A stretch of DNA of 64,000 nucleotides from Chitinophaga pinensis (GCA_945863605.1 CAMAZP010000004.1:62001-126000), one strand, 5' to 3'; shown: positions 1 through 9,461, counted from the stretch's first letter. The notes: a model not told the origin generated them from the sequence alone. A program made the numbers and translations.

Positions 1-228
1 ATGTCAATCAATCATATTATTTTGGACGAGGCGAAGAAAATTCTAAACCTTAAAAATTGGGATATTCAACATTATTGGAATGGATACTATTCACAAATGA
101 AAGGACATGAGGAGATTTTTGATAGTCAGATTACTCCAAACATTAAAGTTGTTACCGCAATCGGCGGAAAAGGAATGACTGCATCAGCTGGTTTTTCTAA
201 AGAAAGTATTGATAATTTCTTCTTCTAA
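1..228 (+). CDS. FAD-dependent oxidoreductase, C-terminal end only (TIGR03364-like)
   Basis: Only the last 75 residues are visible. The gene almost certainly begins before the window, and the Met at base 1 is probably internal. The tail contains 'HYWNGYYSQMKG' followed by 'VVTAIGGKGMTASAGFSKE', which resembles the C-terminal FAD-binding loop of D-amino-acid-oxidase-fold enzymes, in particular TIGR03364. That family is known for its association with phosphonatase-like hydrolases and is proposed to oxidatively deaminate an aminophosphonate. The stop lies 11 bases before a TonB-dependent receptor on the same strand, so they are probably co-transcribed. A role in aminophosphonate use is inferred from family and neighbours. 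A general amino-acid oxidase is the alternative, because the N-terminal dinucleotide-binding motif is not in view. Confidence 0.6.
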   Translation: MSINHIILDEAKKILNLKNWDIQHYWNGYYSQMKGHEEIFDSQITPNIKVVTAIGGKGMTASAGFSKESIDNFFF

Positions 229-239
229 TAAAATAGTTT

Positions 240-3182
240 ATGAAGTATTTTAAGTTTATTTTACCAACGCTTATAATAGTTTTTGTTTCTAACTTCATTT
301 TGACACAAACAAGCAGTGTTCAAGGAACTGTTAAAGATAGGAGGGGTGTTATACCAAGTGCAAAAGTTATTATTCAAAATACCGAATTCAAAACGATTTG
401 TGATTTTGATGGAAAGTTCTATTTCAAAGGAATGAATGCTGGTACTTACACGTTAACGATTGACCTTACAGGTTACACTATTTTCGAAAAATCATTTAGT
501 TTAAGTAAGGACGAAAATCTAAATTTAGGAGATTTATTTCTAAAAGAGATTCAAGAATTAAATGAAGTTACTGTTACAACTTATGCTAAAACAAGCGAGA
601 ACAAAGCACTTTATTTAGTCAAAAATTCTCCAACAGTTGTAACAGTCGTTTCTTCTGACATCATTGCTAAACTTCCAAATAGAAATGCATCTGATGTTGT
701 AGCGCGAGTTCCGGGAGCATCAATAACAAGAAACAAAGGAGAAGGAAGTAATATTTCATTGCGCGGTACTCCCTTGGATTGGACAGCGACTTTTTTGAAT
801 GGCGACCGTTTGCCTGTTGCAGATGAAGAAAATGCAACGCGTTCGTTTGAGTTTGAAATTCTTCCTGCGGACATGATAGAATATGTATTCGTTTCAAAAA
901 GCTCAACTCCAGACATGGAATCCGATCAAATCGGCGGAAGTATTAATTTCCTAGCAAGAAATACAGTCCAAGAAAAAACTTTCAAACTGAATGTTGCTGG
1001 TGGTTATAATTTATTGGCAAATAAACCTACAGGTGTTTTTAATTTTTTAGTCGGAAATGTTTCTAAAAACAAGAAATTGAGCTACTTATTAAATGGTTCT
1101 GCTTTTGCTCGCTATTACTCTGCTGATGCTTTCAAAATCATTTATGGTAGTAATTTTAATCATAGTTTAAATCGCTATGAGTTAAAAAAATACGATGGAA
1201 CACGCACCAATATTTCAGCAAACACAGCTATTCAATATAAATTCAGCGATAAGTTCAAAATCGGAACCCACTTTTTGTACAGCTTCATGTTGGATGATAA
1301 ATACCAAAAAAAACAAAGCTACAACTGGTACGAAGGATCAGGACAAAGAATCCGTTTACAAAATATTCATGGGAAATTAGAACGTCAACTTTTTGGTGGC
1401 GACATTTATTCTGAATGGAACATTAACCCTTCGCTGAAATGGTTTTTCAAAGTTGCGAGTTATGATAATAGTTTTCGCTACGGTAAAGTTCCTTTCAACC
1501 AAAGAGACCCGCGAAATGGTTATATGATTACAGAATTCATCAGTCCTTTAATGCAGTTTGAAGACCAATCTTACGTTAGTTTGTATGGCGATCAAATCGA
1601 TATCAACGACCCAAATGGATTTCCAGGGAAGTTAATTGGTCCTGATGACCCGTATGGAAATGGTGACGATCCAAACAATATTCAGCCACAGTATTCAACC
1701 ATTTTTGGAGCACAAACTTTAAATGCAAGTGACTTTGAATTTTATCAAACCTACACAGAAATAAACGAAACAAGAGAACGTGATTTGCCTGTAATTCAAA
1801 CAGATTTGGATTATAAACTAAACAATAACTTGAAGTTTAAATTCGGCTCAAAAGCACGTATAAAAAGTGGTTATCGCAATATTTCAAAATACGAATGGTT
1901 TAAAGATTATTCGATTCCAGGAAATAATCAACCTTTTACCTTAGATCAATTTCCACATGATCCATACACTGATAATAGAAATGGATTTCTTGCGCCATTA
2001 GGTTCAAATTACGATGGACAATTTTATCCCTTTTTAGACCCAAGTATTTTGTCATCTTTCTTGATTGATTCCTCTTATTTGATGCGTGAAAAGGAAATGA
2101 ATTATTTGAATCAAGAATATAGACAATGGGTGGGTTCAACATATAGTTACAAAGAATTACAATCTGGAACGTATGCAATGGCTGATTACTCCACAGGAAA
2201 ATGGAGTTTTGTGGGTGGAGCTCGTTTAGAATACACTCGATTTAACCAAGTTTCAGATACCTTGACAGATGAGCTTGCATTTGATACTTTATCTGGAAAT
2301 CAGTACAATGTTCCGAAAAGTATTGAAGTGGAAAGAGATTATTTATTCTTATTGCCCTCAGTAAATGCAACTTATCGAATGACTGATAACATAAATATTC
2401 GTGCGGCTTTTAGTGAATCGATGAAAAGACCAAATTTTGAGCAAACGAAACCAGGATTTGCGATGATAAAATACAACGACCTTGTTTACATTTTTGGAAA
2501 TCCAAATTTGAAACCAACCTACGCTTTTAATTACGATTTAGCTTTTGAATATTTCTGGCCCGGAAAAGGAATGTTTTCAGTAGTTGGTTTTTACAAAGAT
2601 GTTTACAATCATATTTTTACAGTGACAACTGCCGATGTTGACCCAGCCTCAGGAATTTTGGTGAAAAAATATGAAAATGCTTCCAATTCAACGGTTTATG
2701 GCGCAGAAGTGACTTTGATACGAAAATTTGATTTCCTACCCGGCTTTTTAAGTGGCTTAGGAACCAATTCCAACATCACCATTTCTGACTCAAGAATGGA
2801 AATTCCGGGAAGACCAAACAAACAAAAAATGACAGAACAAACGCCATTGATTTATAACTTAGGATTGGTTTATGAATATAAAAAATGGAACGCACGTTTG
2901 GCTTTAAATTATATAGGTAAACATTTAAAAGAAGTGAATCTTGCATCATTAGTTGGAATAGGTCTTTTGCATACCGACGATGATTTTGACACCTATGTGA
3001 ATGAAACTTACAATTTAGATTTTCAGATTTCTTATTCGTGGAACAAAAAAGGAAGTGTTTATTTTGAAGGAATGAATCTATTAAATGCTGCCGAACGAAG
3101 ATATATTGGTAAAGAATGGCGCCATTTGCGAATGGAATATTATGGGCCACGTTTTCAATTAGGCTTACGTTTGGATATATGA
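240..3182 (+). CDS. TonB-dependent outer-membrane receptor (first of tandem pair)
   Basis: This 980-residue protein starts with a signal peptide (about residues 1-24). A carboxypeptidase-regulatory-like beta-sandwich follows (about 28-110, 'GTVKDRRGVIPSAKVIIQN'). Next is a plug domain with 'LPNRNASDVVARVPGASI' and 'GTPLDWTATFLNGDRLPVA', and then a long 22-strand-type barrel. The 'DMESDQIGGSINF' stretch matches the TonB receptor subgroup whose plugs carry a D-[ML]-[DE]-x-D-x-IGG motif. Such receptors import a bound ligand across the outer membrane using TonB energy. No SusD-like partner is adjacent, so this is not a classical polysaccharide locus. The gene sits between an aminophosphonate-type oxidase and a second receptor, which suggests uptake of a small organic phosphorus compound. 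That substrate is inference. Confidence 0.9.
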   Translation: MKYFKFILPTLIIVFVSNFILTQTSSVQGTVKDRRGVIPSAKVIIQNTEFKTICDFDGKFYFKGMNAGTYTLTIDLTGYTIFEKSFSLSKDENLNLGDLFLKEIQELNEVTVTTYAKTSENKALYLVKNSPTVVTVVSSDIIAKLPNRNASDVVARVPGASITRNKGEGSNISLRGTPLDWTATFLNGDRLPVADEENATRSFEFEILPADMIEYVFVSKSSTPDMESDQIGGSINFLARNTVQEKTFKLNVAGGYNLLANKPTGVFNFLVGNVSKNKKLSYLLNGSAFARYYSADAFKIIYGSNFNHSLNRYELKKYDGTRTNISANTAIQYKFSDKFKIGTHFLYSFMLDDKYQKKQSYNWYEGSGQRIRLQNIHGKLERQLFGGDIYSEWNINPSLKWFFKVASYDNSFRYGKVPFNQRDPRNGYMITEFISPLMQFEDQSYVSLYGDQIDINDPNGFPGKLIGPDDPYGNGDDPNNIQPQYSTIFGAQTLNASDFEFYQTYTEINETRERDLPVIQTDLDYKLNNNLKFKFGSKARIKSGYRNISKYEWFKDYSIPGNNQPFTLDQFPHDPYTDNRNGFLAPLGSNYDGQFYPFLDPSILSSFLIDSSYLMREKEMNYLNQEYRQWVGSTYSYKELQSGTYAMADYSTGKWSFVGGARLEYTRFNQVSDTLTDELAFDTLSGNQYNVPKSIEVERDYLFLLPSVNATYRMTDNINIRAAFSESMKRPNFEQTKPGFAMIKYNDLVYIFGNPNLKPTYAFNYDLAFEYFWPGKGMFSVVGFYKDVYNHIFTVTTADVDPASGILVKKYENASNSTVYGAEVTLIRKFDFLPGFLSGLGTNSNITISDSRMEIPGRPNKQKMTEQTPLIYNLGLVYEYKKWNARLALNYIGKHLKEVNLASLVGIGLLHTDDDFDTYVNETYNLDFQISYSWNKKGSVYFEGMNLLNAAERRYIGKEWRHLRMEYYGPRFQLGLRLDI

Positions 3183-6082
3183 AGCTAATTCTGAGTTTAT
3201 TGTTAATGGTAAGTTGCTTTCCATTTTTTGGACAAACAAGTTATTCATTTAAAGGACTTGTAAAAGATTCTTTAGTAGTTGAAAATGTGCAATTTAAACT
3301 CATTGAATTAAATAAAAAAACACAATCAAATTCCATTGGATTTTTTCAATTTGATAGTTTAGCTGCTGGAAATTATACCGTTGTATGTTTTCATCCTAGT
3401 TTTGAACAAGATTCCTTCACTATTCAAATTCCGCAATTGATTGTTCCAGAAATTATCAATTTAAGAACTTCGAAATCTTTAAGTTTCAATACTGTAACTG
3501 TTTCAAAAACAAGAAGAAAAAAAACTTCTTTTGAGAAAATGCAAAAAAGCACGAGTATTGTAAACAATGTCAAGAAAAGTGAAATTGACCATCTTCCAAC
3601 CAAAAACGCAGCTGATTTAGCACAACGATTACCAAGTGTGAGTTTGTTTCGCTCTAAAGGTGAAAGCAATATGGTTTCAATGCGTGGAACTCCTGTTGAT
3701 TGGACATCGGTATTGGTCAATGGTGACCGATTGCCTGTTGCTTGCGAAGACAATCCAACACGCTCATTTGAATTTGAAGCCTTTCCTTCTGTTTTCGTAG
3801 ATGAAGTGATTGAAGCCAAAGGAATTACGCCCGATTTAGAATCTGATAATATCGGTGGTGCTTTAAATTTCTTATTTCCTGAATTTTCAGATAGTTCCTC
3901 AACGCAATTAGAACTCGCAATTGGACAAAATTTCTATGCAAAATTACCTTATGGAAATATGAATTTTAGCCATTCTAATACCTCCAAAAATAAGAAATTC
4001 AGCTATTTGATTTCAGGAACTTACTTCGGAAGAACGTACGCAACACAAGCTAGAAAAACAATTTTTGGAAATAATTTTAACCATGGCATCAATCGTTTAG
4101 AACTAAGGAATTATCATGGATTTAGAGGTACAGCGGGCGTTCATGCTGCAATTGCTTATAAACCAACTTCCAAATTAACATTTACGCTTCGTTCGTTTGG
4201 TGGACAAATGATTGACGATAAAAACATGGACAAAATTTCCTTTAATTGGTATGAAGACAATTTGAGAAGGGTGCGACTTCAAAATGCAAAGGGTAAATTG
4301 GTTCGACAGATTTATGGCTTGACTTTCCAAACGGATGTGAAAATTAATCAGAAAATCAACACCTTTATTCGACTTTCTACTTACAAGAATGAATTCAAAC
4401 CTCGGAATTTTCCCTACAAAGGAGATGACGCTCGTAACGGTTTTGTATTCTTAGATTTTATGAGTCCAGAAGTAAATTTCTCAGACTATGAGCAAACTGA
4501 TTTTTATGGTCAAGCAATCGATCCAAATGCCACAGACTTCAGTTTAATAAAGTTGATTGGAAACGATAATCCATATGGAAATGGGGGAGACCCAGCTGCA
4601 ATTGTTCCAAATTTCACCGACCAGTTAAGTCCTTCTGATTTTGAATTTACGCAAGCATACAGTGAAATAAATCGTATCTCAGAAACAGATCCAATTGTAT
4701 TTCAAAATGATTGGGAAGTCAAATTTAACGACAAATGGCTTTTCAATGCAGGACTAAAATATCGATACAAATCAGGAAGTAGGTTGATTTCAAAACATAA
4801 TTGGTTTAAAGATTACAGCGGTGGAAACTCAGAACCAATTTTGATGAGTGATTTTTCTTTGAAACCATTTATGGATAATGGTTCGTTTTTTCAAAACGTA
4901 AATGGGGATTTGTATTCAAATTTCAATTATTCGATTTTAGATAAAGAATCCGTTTCTACCTTTTTTAGCGAAAACGGTCAACAATTACGTGAAGTACCAA
5001 TGAATACTTCCAATTTCGAGTACAATCAATGGGTAGGCGCTTCTTACTCGTACAAAGAACATCAAAGTTCAGGTTTTGCAATGTTAACCTACTCTGGAAA
5101 AAAGTTCGATTTCTTAACAGGTTTGCGAATTGAACATACTTATTTGATTGAAACATCAGATACGTTGACCAACGAATTAGCACTTGATACGCTAACAAAT
5201 ACGTATTACAATGTGCCAAAATCAATTACTATTTTCAGACCTTACATTGGATTTTTGCCTTCTTTTCACATTAATTGGTATGTAAGTAAGAAAACGAATT
5301 TAAAGTTCGGAATTAGCAGAACAATGCATCGACCAAACTTTGAAGAAACGAAACCTGGACAAGCTGTAATTAAATACAATGAACTTGACTTTACGTTTGG
5401 AAATCCCAATTTGAAACCAGTTTTTTCCATAAATTTGGATGTAGATGGTGAATTTTACTTTTCAGAAACCAGTGTTTTAACTGTTGGAGCCTATTTCAAA
5501 CAAATTTCAAATCATATTTATACCCTTTCAAAACCAAATGTCGATCCAATTTCCGGAGCTACAATGCGTTATTTTGCGAATGCATCCGATTCTTGGGTTG
5601 GAGGATTGGAATTGTTTTATGCTCAAAAATTTGGCTGGATTCATACTTCATTAAAAGATGTTGGAATCCGATTAAATGCCTCTTTTAGCGATTCGCGTAT
5701 GCAAATTGAAGGTCGTCCTGAAAATCAAAAAATGACTAAACAAGTACCATTTTTAGGAGCAATTGAGTTGTTTTATGAAAATGATAAGTTTGAATTACAC
5801 ACCAATCTGAGCTACACTTCTCGCTATTTGAATGAATTAAATTTGGTTTATTTAAACGGTGAATTATTACACAAAGATGATGATTTTGATGTATACACGA
5901 ATGATTTTATCAACTTGGAAGCATCGTGTTTAGTACAGTTCTCGAGTAAAATAAAAATGAAAGCTGAACTTGGAAATATTCTAAATTACAGTGAATCAAA
6001 ATCACGTGGGAAAGAATGGAGAAAGCTCAATCAAGAGTATTTTGGAATTAGAGGTGAGATTGGAATTATAGTATCGCTTTAA
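3179..6082 (+). CDS. TonB-dependent outer-membrane receptor (second of tandem pair)
   Basis: I place the start at 3179. The reading frame stays open back to 3116, but the ATG at 3179 overlaps the preceding stop as ATGA and begins a clear signal peptide (MKLILSLLLMVSCFPFFGQ). The product is 967 residues with the same layout as its neighbour: a regulatory beta-sandwich (about 22-95), a plug with 'LPTKNAADLAQRLPSVSLF' and 'GTPVDWTSVLVNGDRLPVA', 'DLESDNIGGALNF', then the barrel. Barrel segments such as 'GNPNLKP' and 'FNWYE' recur in both, so the two are diverged tandem duplicates. The 4-base overlap implies translational coupling. Two receptors may give different ligand ranges or act as a heteromeric pair; the sequence cannot decide. 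Confidence 0.9.
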   Translation: MKLILSLLLMVSCFPFFGQTSYSFKGLVKDSLVVENVQFKLIELNKKTQSNSIGFFQFDSLAAGNYTVVCFHPSFEQDSFTIQIPQLIVPEIINLRTSKSLSFNTVTVSKTRRKKTSFEKMQKSTSIVNNVKKSEIDHLPTKNAADLAQRLPSVSLFRSKGESNMVSMRGTPVDWTSVLVNGDRLPVACEDNPTRSFEFEAFPSVFVDEVIEAKGITPDLESDNIGGALNFLFPEFSDSSSTQLELAIGQNFYAKLPYGNMNFSHSNTSKNKKFSYLISGTYFGRTYATQARKTIFGNNFNHGINRLELRNYHGFRGTAGVHAAIAYKPTSKLTFTLRSFGGQMIDDKNMDKISFNWYEDNLRRVRLQNAKGKLVRQIYGLTFQTDVKINQKINTFIRLSTYKNEFKPRNFPYKGDDARNGFVFLDFMSPEVNFSDYEQTDFYGQAIDPNATDFSLIKLIGNDNPYGNGGDPAAIVPNFTDQLSPSDFEFTQAYSEINRISETDPIVFQNDWEVKFNDKWLFNAGLKYRYKSGSRLISKHNWFKDYSGGNSEPILMSDFSLKPFMDNGSFFQNVNGDLYSNFNYSILDKESVSTFFSENGQQLREVPMNTSNFEYNQWVGASYSYKEHQSSGFAMLTYSGKKFDFLTGLRIEHTYLIETSDTLTNELALDTLTNTYYNVPKSITIFRPYIGFLPSFHINWYVSKKTNLKFGISRTMHRPNFEETKPGQAVIKYNELDFTFGNPNLKPVFSINLDVDGEFYFSETSVLTVGAYFKQISNHIYTLSKPNVDPISGATMRYFANASDSWVGGLELFYAQKFGWIHTSLKDVGIRLNASFSDSRMQIEGRPENQKMTKQVPFLGAIELFYENDKFELHTNLSYTSRYLNELNLVYLNGELLHKDDDFDVYTNDFINLEASCLVQFSSKIKMKAELGNILNYSESKSRGKEWRKLNQEYFGIRGEIGIIVSL

Positions 6083-6128
6083 ATTCGAATTAGGTTGTTT
6101 TATGCTTTATATAAAAGTATTTCTTTAA

Positions 6129-6156
6129 TTCACAAATATTTGACATTCAGTTAACA
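6129..6156 (+). promoter_or_regulatory. Pho-box-like array of three 11-bp-phased TTNACA repeats
   Basis: Three hexamers lie in one orientation: TTCACA at 6129, TTGACA at 6140 and TTAACA at 6151. Each starts exactly 11 bp after the last. This matches the known geometry of PhoB/PhoP-type response-regulator sites (TT[A/T/C]ACA with 11-bp period in Bacillus PhoP). The array ends 20 bp before a TAnnTTTG promoter element that drives an operon with two phosphatase genes. Control by phosphate starvation is inference, but pattern and context agree. Confidence 0.6.
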
Positions 6157-6173
6157 ATATTAATAATTGTTAA
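6151..6173. promoter_or_regulatory. Interrupted palindrome in the phosphatase-operon promoter
   Basis: TTAACAAT (6151-6158) is repeated as its exact reverse complement ATTGTTAA (6166-6173) around a 7-bp A/T centre. It shares its left arm with the third TTNACA hexamer and lies 3 bp before the -7 element, a typical operator position. It may be a separate repressor site or the fourth, inverted half-site of the Pho-like array. Confidence 0.4.
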
Positions 6174-6176
6174 AAG

Positions 6177-6184
6177 TAGATTTG
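6177..6184 (+). promoter_or_regulatory. Bacteroidota -7 promoter element for the LamG-phosphatase operon
   Basis: TAGATTTG matches the Bacteroidota -7 consensus TAnnTTTG in every fixed position and lies 22 bases before the ATG at 6207. I see no good -33 TTTG at the usual distance, which fits a promoter that depends on an activator bound just upstream. Confidence 0.55.
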
Positions 6185-6206
6185 TAATCGATGTTAAAAA
6201 TTAAGT

Positions 6207-8201
6207 ATGAAAAGCATTTTTTCTTTTTATTTTCTATTTTTTGTAGTTTCTTTATTTGCTCAAAATAATATTGGATCTGGAAATTGTATAGATTTTTCTG
6301 CAAATATCACAAATACTAATCATATAAATTTAGGTGGTCTTACTTGGCTTAATGATAACGATTTTACCGTTGAATGCTGGATGAAAGTGAATTCTGTTTT
6401 TGATGACGAAGCATTTTTTAGTAATAAAAATTGGGCAAGTGGAAATAATACGGGAATTGTGTTTGATGTACAAGATAATGGAGCTAACATGAAATTTAAC
6501 TTCAAGGACAATACAAACCCAAGAAAAGATTTAACAGTTGCTGTCGATGTTTTAAATCGAGATTGGTTTCATTTTGCAGGTACTTTTAAAAGAGGTGGTT
6601 ATTTTGTAGTTTACATAAATGGATTCCCTTTAGATAGTCTAGATGTTTCATCTTTTAATGCCTCTTTCGCAAGTCAATATACTTATAAACTTGGTCAAGA
6701 CGGAACAGGTAACTATACTTATAATGGAGCTAATCCAAGATTTGATGGAAAAATTGATGAATTAAGAATTTGGTCAGAAGTTAGAACAAAGCAAGAAATA
6801 AGAGACAATATGTGTCATTCCCTTCAAGGAAATGAAGCTGCTCTTTACGCTTACTATAATTTAAACGAACAAAGTGGTTTTTTAATTGATGATTTATCAA
6901 GTAATAATAATGATGCAAATATTGTAAATGGTATTCCTACAAATCTTGTTGTTTCTGGTGCTCCAATTGGAAATACATCAGTTAATAAATATGGATCTAC
7001 TTTAACAAGTGAAACCTTACAGTTAATCTCATCAAATTCAGGAACATTGACGATTAATAATTTTAACGGTATTACTGGTATTCATCTCTATCAAGTTGAT
7101 AATCAACCAAGTTTGACCATTGGCTTGAATAATTTATCAGGTAATGCTACTTATTTTGGAGCTTTTATATGTGATAATAGTGCAACAGTATCTTATACTA
7201 TTAAATACGATTACTCTAATTTTTCAAATGCAGTATCAGATGAAAATAATTTAATTCTTTTCAATCGATTTAAAAACGATTATTCACCTTGGACGAATAG
7301 TTTATCAATTCAAAATACTTCAGCAAATTATTTTTCAAATCCGAATATTATTTCAAGAAAAGAATGGATATTAGGAACCTCAACTGGTTTAAATTGTCAG
7401 AGTATTGACTCAATTTTTGTCGTTAGTGGAACACCAACTTCAGCTTCTATTGGTTGGAACAGCAACGCCACTAATTGGAATATTATTTGGGGTGTTCAGG
7501 GATTTGATATCAATCAGGGAACAGCAATAAATAATACCACTTCCAATCCATTTGATTTTACAAATCTTGCATCTGGAGTAGTTTACGAAATGTATGTTCA
7601 AGATACGTGTGCTGGTGTTGGTTCTGGTTTATGGATGGGACCATTTTCGTTTACAGCACAGCAATGTCAAAGTCCTACACAATTAAACGCTATTGAAATT
7701 TCCTCTAATTCAGCTAAATTAACTTGGACAAATAATGTTTCAAGCTCAAATCTTTTCTCAATTGAATGGGGATTAACTGGTTTTCCTCAAGGTGTTGGTA
7801 TTCCTGTAAATAATGCACAATTACCACATGTTCTAAGTGGATTATCACCAGCAACTACTTACGATTATTATGTGAAAACTATTTGTGGTCAAAATAGCTC
7901 AAGTGCTTGGGCTGGACCTTACACGTTCACTACTTTAAGTAATGTTGGTTTTGAAGAGAATGAGATCGTTGCGACTATTGCTCCAAATCCTTTTAGAGAC
8001 GAATTTATATTGACTTATCCTAACATCAGCAATGAGGAAATTCAAATTTTAGATTTAATTGGTAGAAATGTTTCTTTTTCAACTAGTTATTTGAATGAAA
8101 ATCAAGTTAAGATAAAAGTTGAAAATGCTAGAAATCAAGTTTTTTTATTGAAATTAAATAGTATTTCTACTTCAAAAACATTAAAAATTACAAATAAATA
8201 A
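6207..8201 (+). CDS. Secreted LamG/FN3 protein with T9SS sorting domain
   Basis: The 664-residue product has a signal peptide ending near residue 19 (…SLFAQ). A LamG/concanavalin-A-like domain follows (about 30-230; 'FTVECWMKVN', 'WFHFAGTFKRGGYFVVYING', 'KIDELRIWSEVRTKQEI'). Two fibronectin-type-III-like modules come next (about 400-480 and 492-580), each with paired cysteines. The C-terminal 75 residues have the 'APNPFRDEF' pattern of a type A T9SS sorting signal, so the protein should be exported and anchored on the cell surface. It is the first gene of an operon with two T9SS-targeted phosphatases. A role in binding a polymer or substrate near those enzymes is plausible but not shown. No catalytic motif is visible. 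Confidence 0.8.
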   Translation: MKSIFSFYFLFFVVSLFAQNNIGSGNCIDFSANITNTNHINLGGLTWLNDNDFTVECWMKVNSVFDDEAFFSNKNWASGNNTGIVFDVQDNGANMKFNFKDNTNPRKDLTVAVDVLNRDWFHFAGTFKRGGYFVVYINGFPLDSLDVSSFNASFASQYTYKLGQDGTGNYTYNGANPRFDGKIDELRIWSEVRTKQEIRDNMCHSLQGNEAALYAYYNLNEQSGFLIDDLSSNNNDANIVNGIPTNLVVSGAPIGNTSVNKYGSTLTSETLQLISSNSGTLTINNFNGITGIHLYQVDNQPSLTIGLNNLSGNATYFGAFICDNSATVSYTIKYDYSNFSNAVSDENNLILFNRFKNDYSPWTNSLSIQNTSANYFSNPNIISRKEWILGTSTGLNCQSIDSIFVVSGTPTSASIGWNSNATNWNIIWGVQGFDINQGTAINNTTSNPFDFTNLASGVVYEMYVQDTCAGVGSGLWMGPFSFTAQQCQSPTQLNAIEISSNSAKLTWTNNVSSSNLFSIEWGLTGFPQGVGIPVNNAQLPHVLSGLSPATTYDYYVKTICGQNSSSAWAGPYTFTTLSNVGFEENEIVATIAPNPFRDEFILTYPNISNEEIQILDLIGRNVSFSTSYLNENQVKIKVENARNQVFLLKLNSISTSKTLKITNK

Positions 8202-8234
8202 TAAATTTAATTAATATCAAATAAAGCTAAACTC

Positions 8235-9461
8235 ATGAAAAAAATTGTATCAATCGGATTTTTGTTTTTTATCACAAGTCTTTGGGCATCTCAACCAAGA
8301 AAAGTATTAATCATTGGAATTGACGGTCTTAGAACGGATGCATTACAACAAGCAAACACTCCAAATTTAGATGCATTGATTGCTTCTGGTTTTTATACAT
8401 ATGAATCATGGCATGAGGGAATTACTGTATCTGGACCATCTTGGTCAACTATTATGTGTGGAGTTGAATTTCCAAAACATGGTGTAACAAGTAATTCTTA
8501 TTCTGGAAGTAATTACAATAATTATCCTTATTTTACTAAAAGAGCAAAAGAATGTTTACCGGATTTGTATCAAGTTCAAATAGTTCAATGGGCTCCAATG
8601 AGTGATAATGTTTATAATGATGCATGGGATCAAAAAATTAAAGTATGTGATGGTTGCGGTGCAAACAGTGTTTCAGCAGCACAAACTCAACTTCAAAATG
8701 CAAATTTAGATGTTATGTTTGTTTACTTTGATGAGTGTGATTTAACTGGACATTCAACTGGATTTAGTCCATTAAACCCAGCATATATCAATGCAATTCA
8801 AACAGTTGATGGTCATGTTGGGTCTATAATGAATGCTTTACAAAGTCGCCCTAACTACGCTCAAGAAGATTGGATTGTTTTAATTACTACGGACCATGGA
8901 GGTATTGGAACTGGTCATGGTGGAAACACATCAACTGAGAGAAAAATTTGGTGGATTGGAAGTGGAAATTATCCTGTTGCGAACCAACTAACTGGTGTTT
9001 CTGACCCGGGAAGCTATGCAATGGGAAATCATAATGATGTAACTGCACTTGGAAATCCTTCACAAGCAGATATCGCAGTTACAGCATTAGATCATTTGTT
9101 TAGAGGTACGGAATGTGACCCTTTTAATCCAATATGGGATTTGGATGGTCAGTCTTGGTTAGATTCGTTGCATGTAGAAGCTCCAGTTGGTATTTCTGAG
9201 AATAAACCGAAGGAAATTTCGATTAAATTATTCCCAAATCCTACGACAGATTTTCTTTCTGTTTGGTTTGAAAATGAAAAGAATGAAACAATTATTCCTT
9301 TAATTTACGACCAATTAGGTAATCAAGTAATGGACTTCAAGTTTACAAATGTAAATCTTAATAAGTTAAACATTGATATTAACAAGCTTGCAAAGGGTGC
9401 TTATTATTTAACTGTAAATATTGGTGGGAATAACATAACTCGATTATTTACTGTTGAATAA
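8235..9461 (+). CDS. Secreted type I phosphodiesterase / alkaline-phosphatase-superfamily enzyme
   Basis: This 408-residue enzyme has a signal peptide (about 1-19), then the nucleotide pyrophosphatase/phosphodiesterase fold. Visible metal and catalytic residues are D30 ('IIGIDG'), the probable nucleophile T72 in 'GPSWSTIMCG', D169 and H173 in 'DECDLTGHSTG', D220-H221 in 'TTDHGG', and H228. The family hydrolyses phosphodiesters or phosphomonoesters using two zinc ions. The last 80 residues ('LFPNPTTDFLSVWFEN') form a T9SS sorting domain, so the enzyme acts outside the cell, probably anchored. It overlaps the next phosphatase by one base (TAATG), indicating coupled expression. The exact substrate (nucleotides, sugar phosphates or phospholipid head groups) cannot be read from sequence. 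Confidence 0.85.
   Translation: MKKIVSIGFLFFITSLWASQPRKVLIIGIDGLRTDALQQANTPNLDALIASGFYTYESWHEGITVSGPSWSTIMCGVEFPKHGVTSNSYSGSNYNNYPYFTKRAKECLPDLYQVQIVQWAPMSDNVYNDAWDQKIKVCDGCGANSVSAAQTQLQNANLDVMFVYFDECDLTGHSTGFSPLNPAYINAIQTVDGHVGSIMNALQSRPNYAQEDWIVLITTDHGGIGTGHGGNTSTERKIWWIGSGNYPVANQLTGVSDPGSYAMGNHNDVTALGNPSQADIAVTALDHLFRGTECDPFNPIWDLDGQSWLDSLHVEAPVGISENKPKEISIKLFPNPTTDFLSVWFENEKNETIIPLIYDQLGNQVMDFKFTNVNLNKLNIDINKLAKGAYYLTVNIGGNNITRLFTVE

Noticed and set aside
3116-3178. Longer start for the second TonB receptor
   Set aside because: The extension lies inside the first receptor gene and would bury the signal peptide. The ATGA at 3179 begins a clean one.
240-6082. SusCD-type polysaccharide utilisation locus
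   Set aside because: There is no SusD-like lipoprotein or glycoside hydrolase near, and the plug motif belongs to another receptor subgroup.
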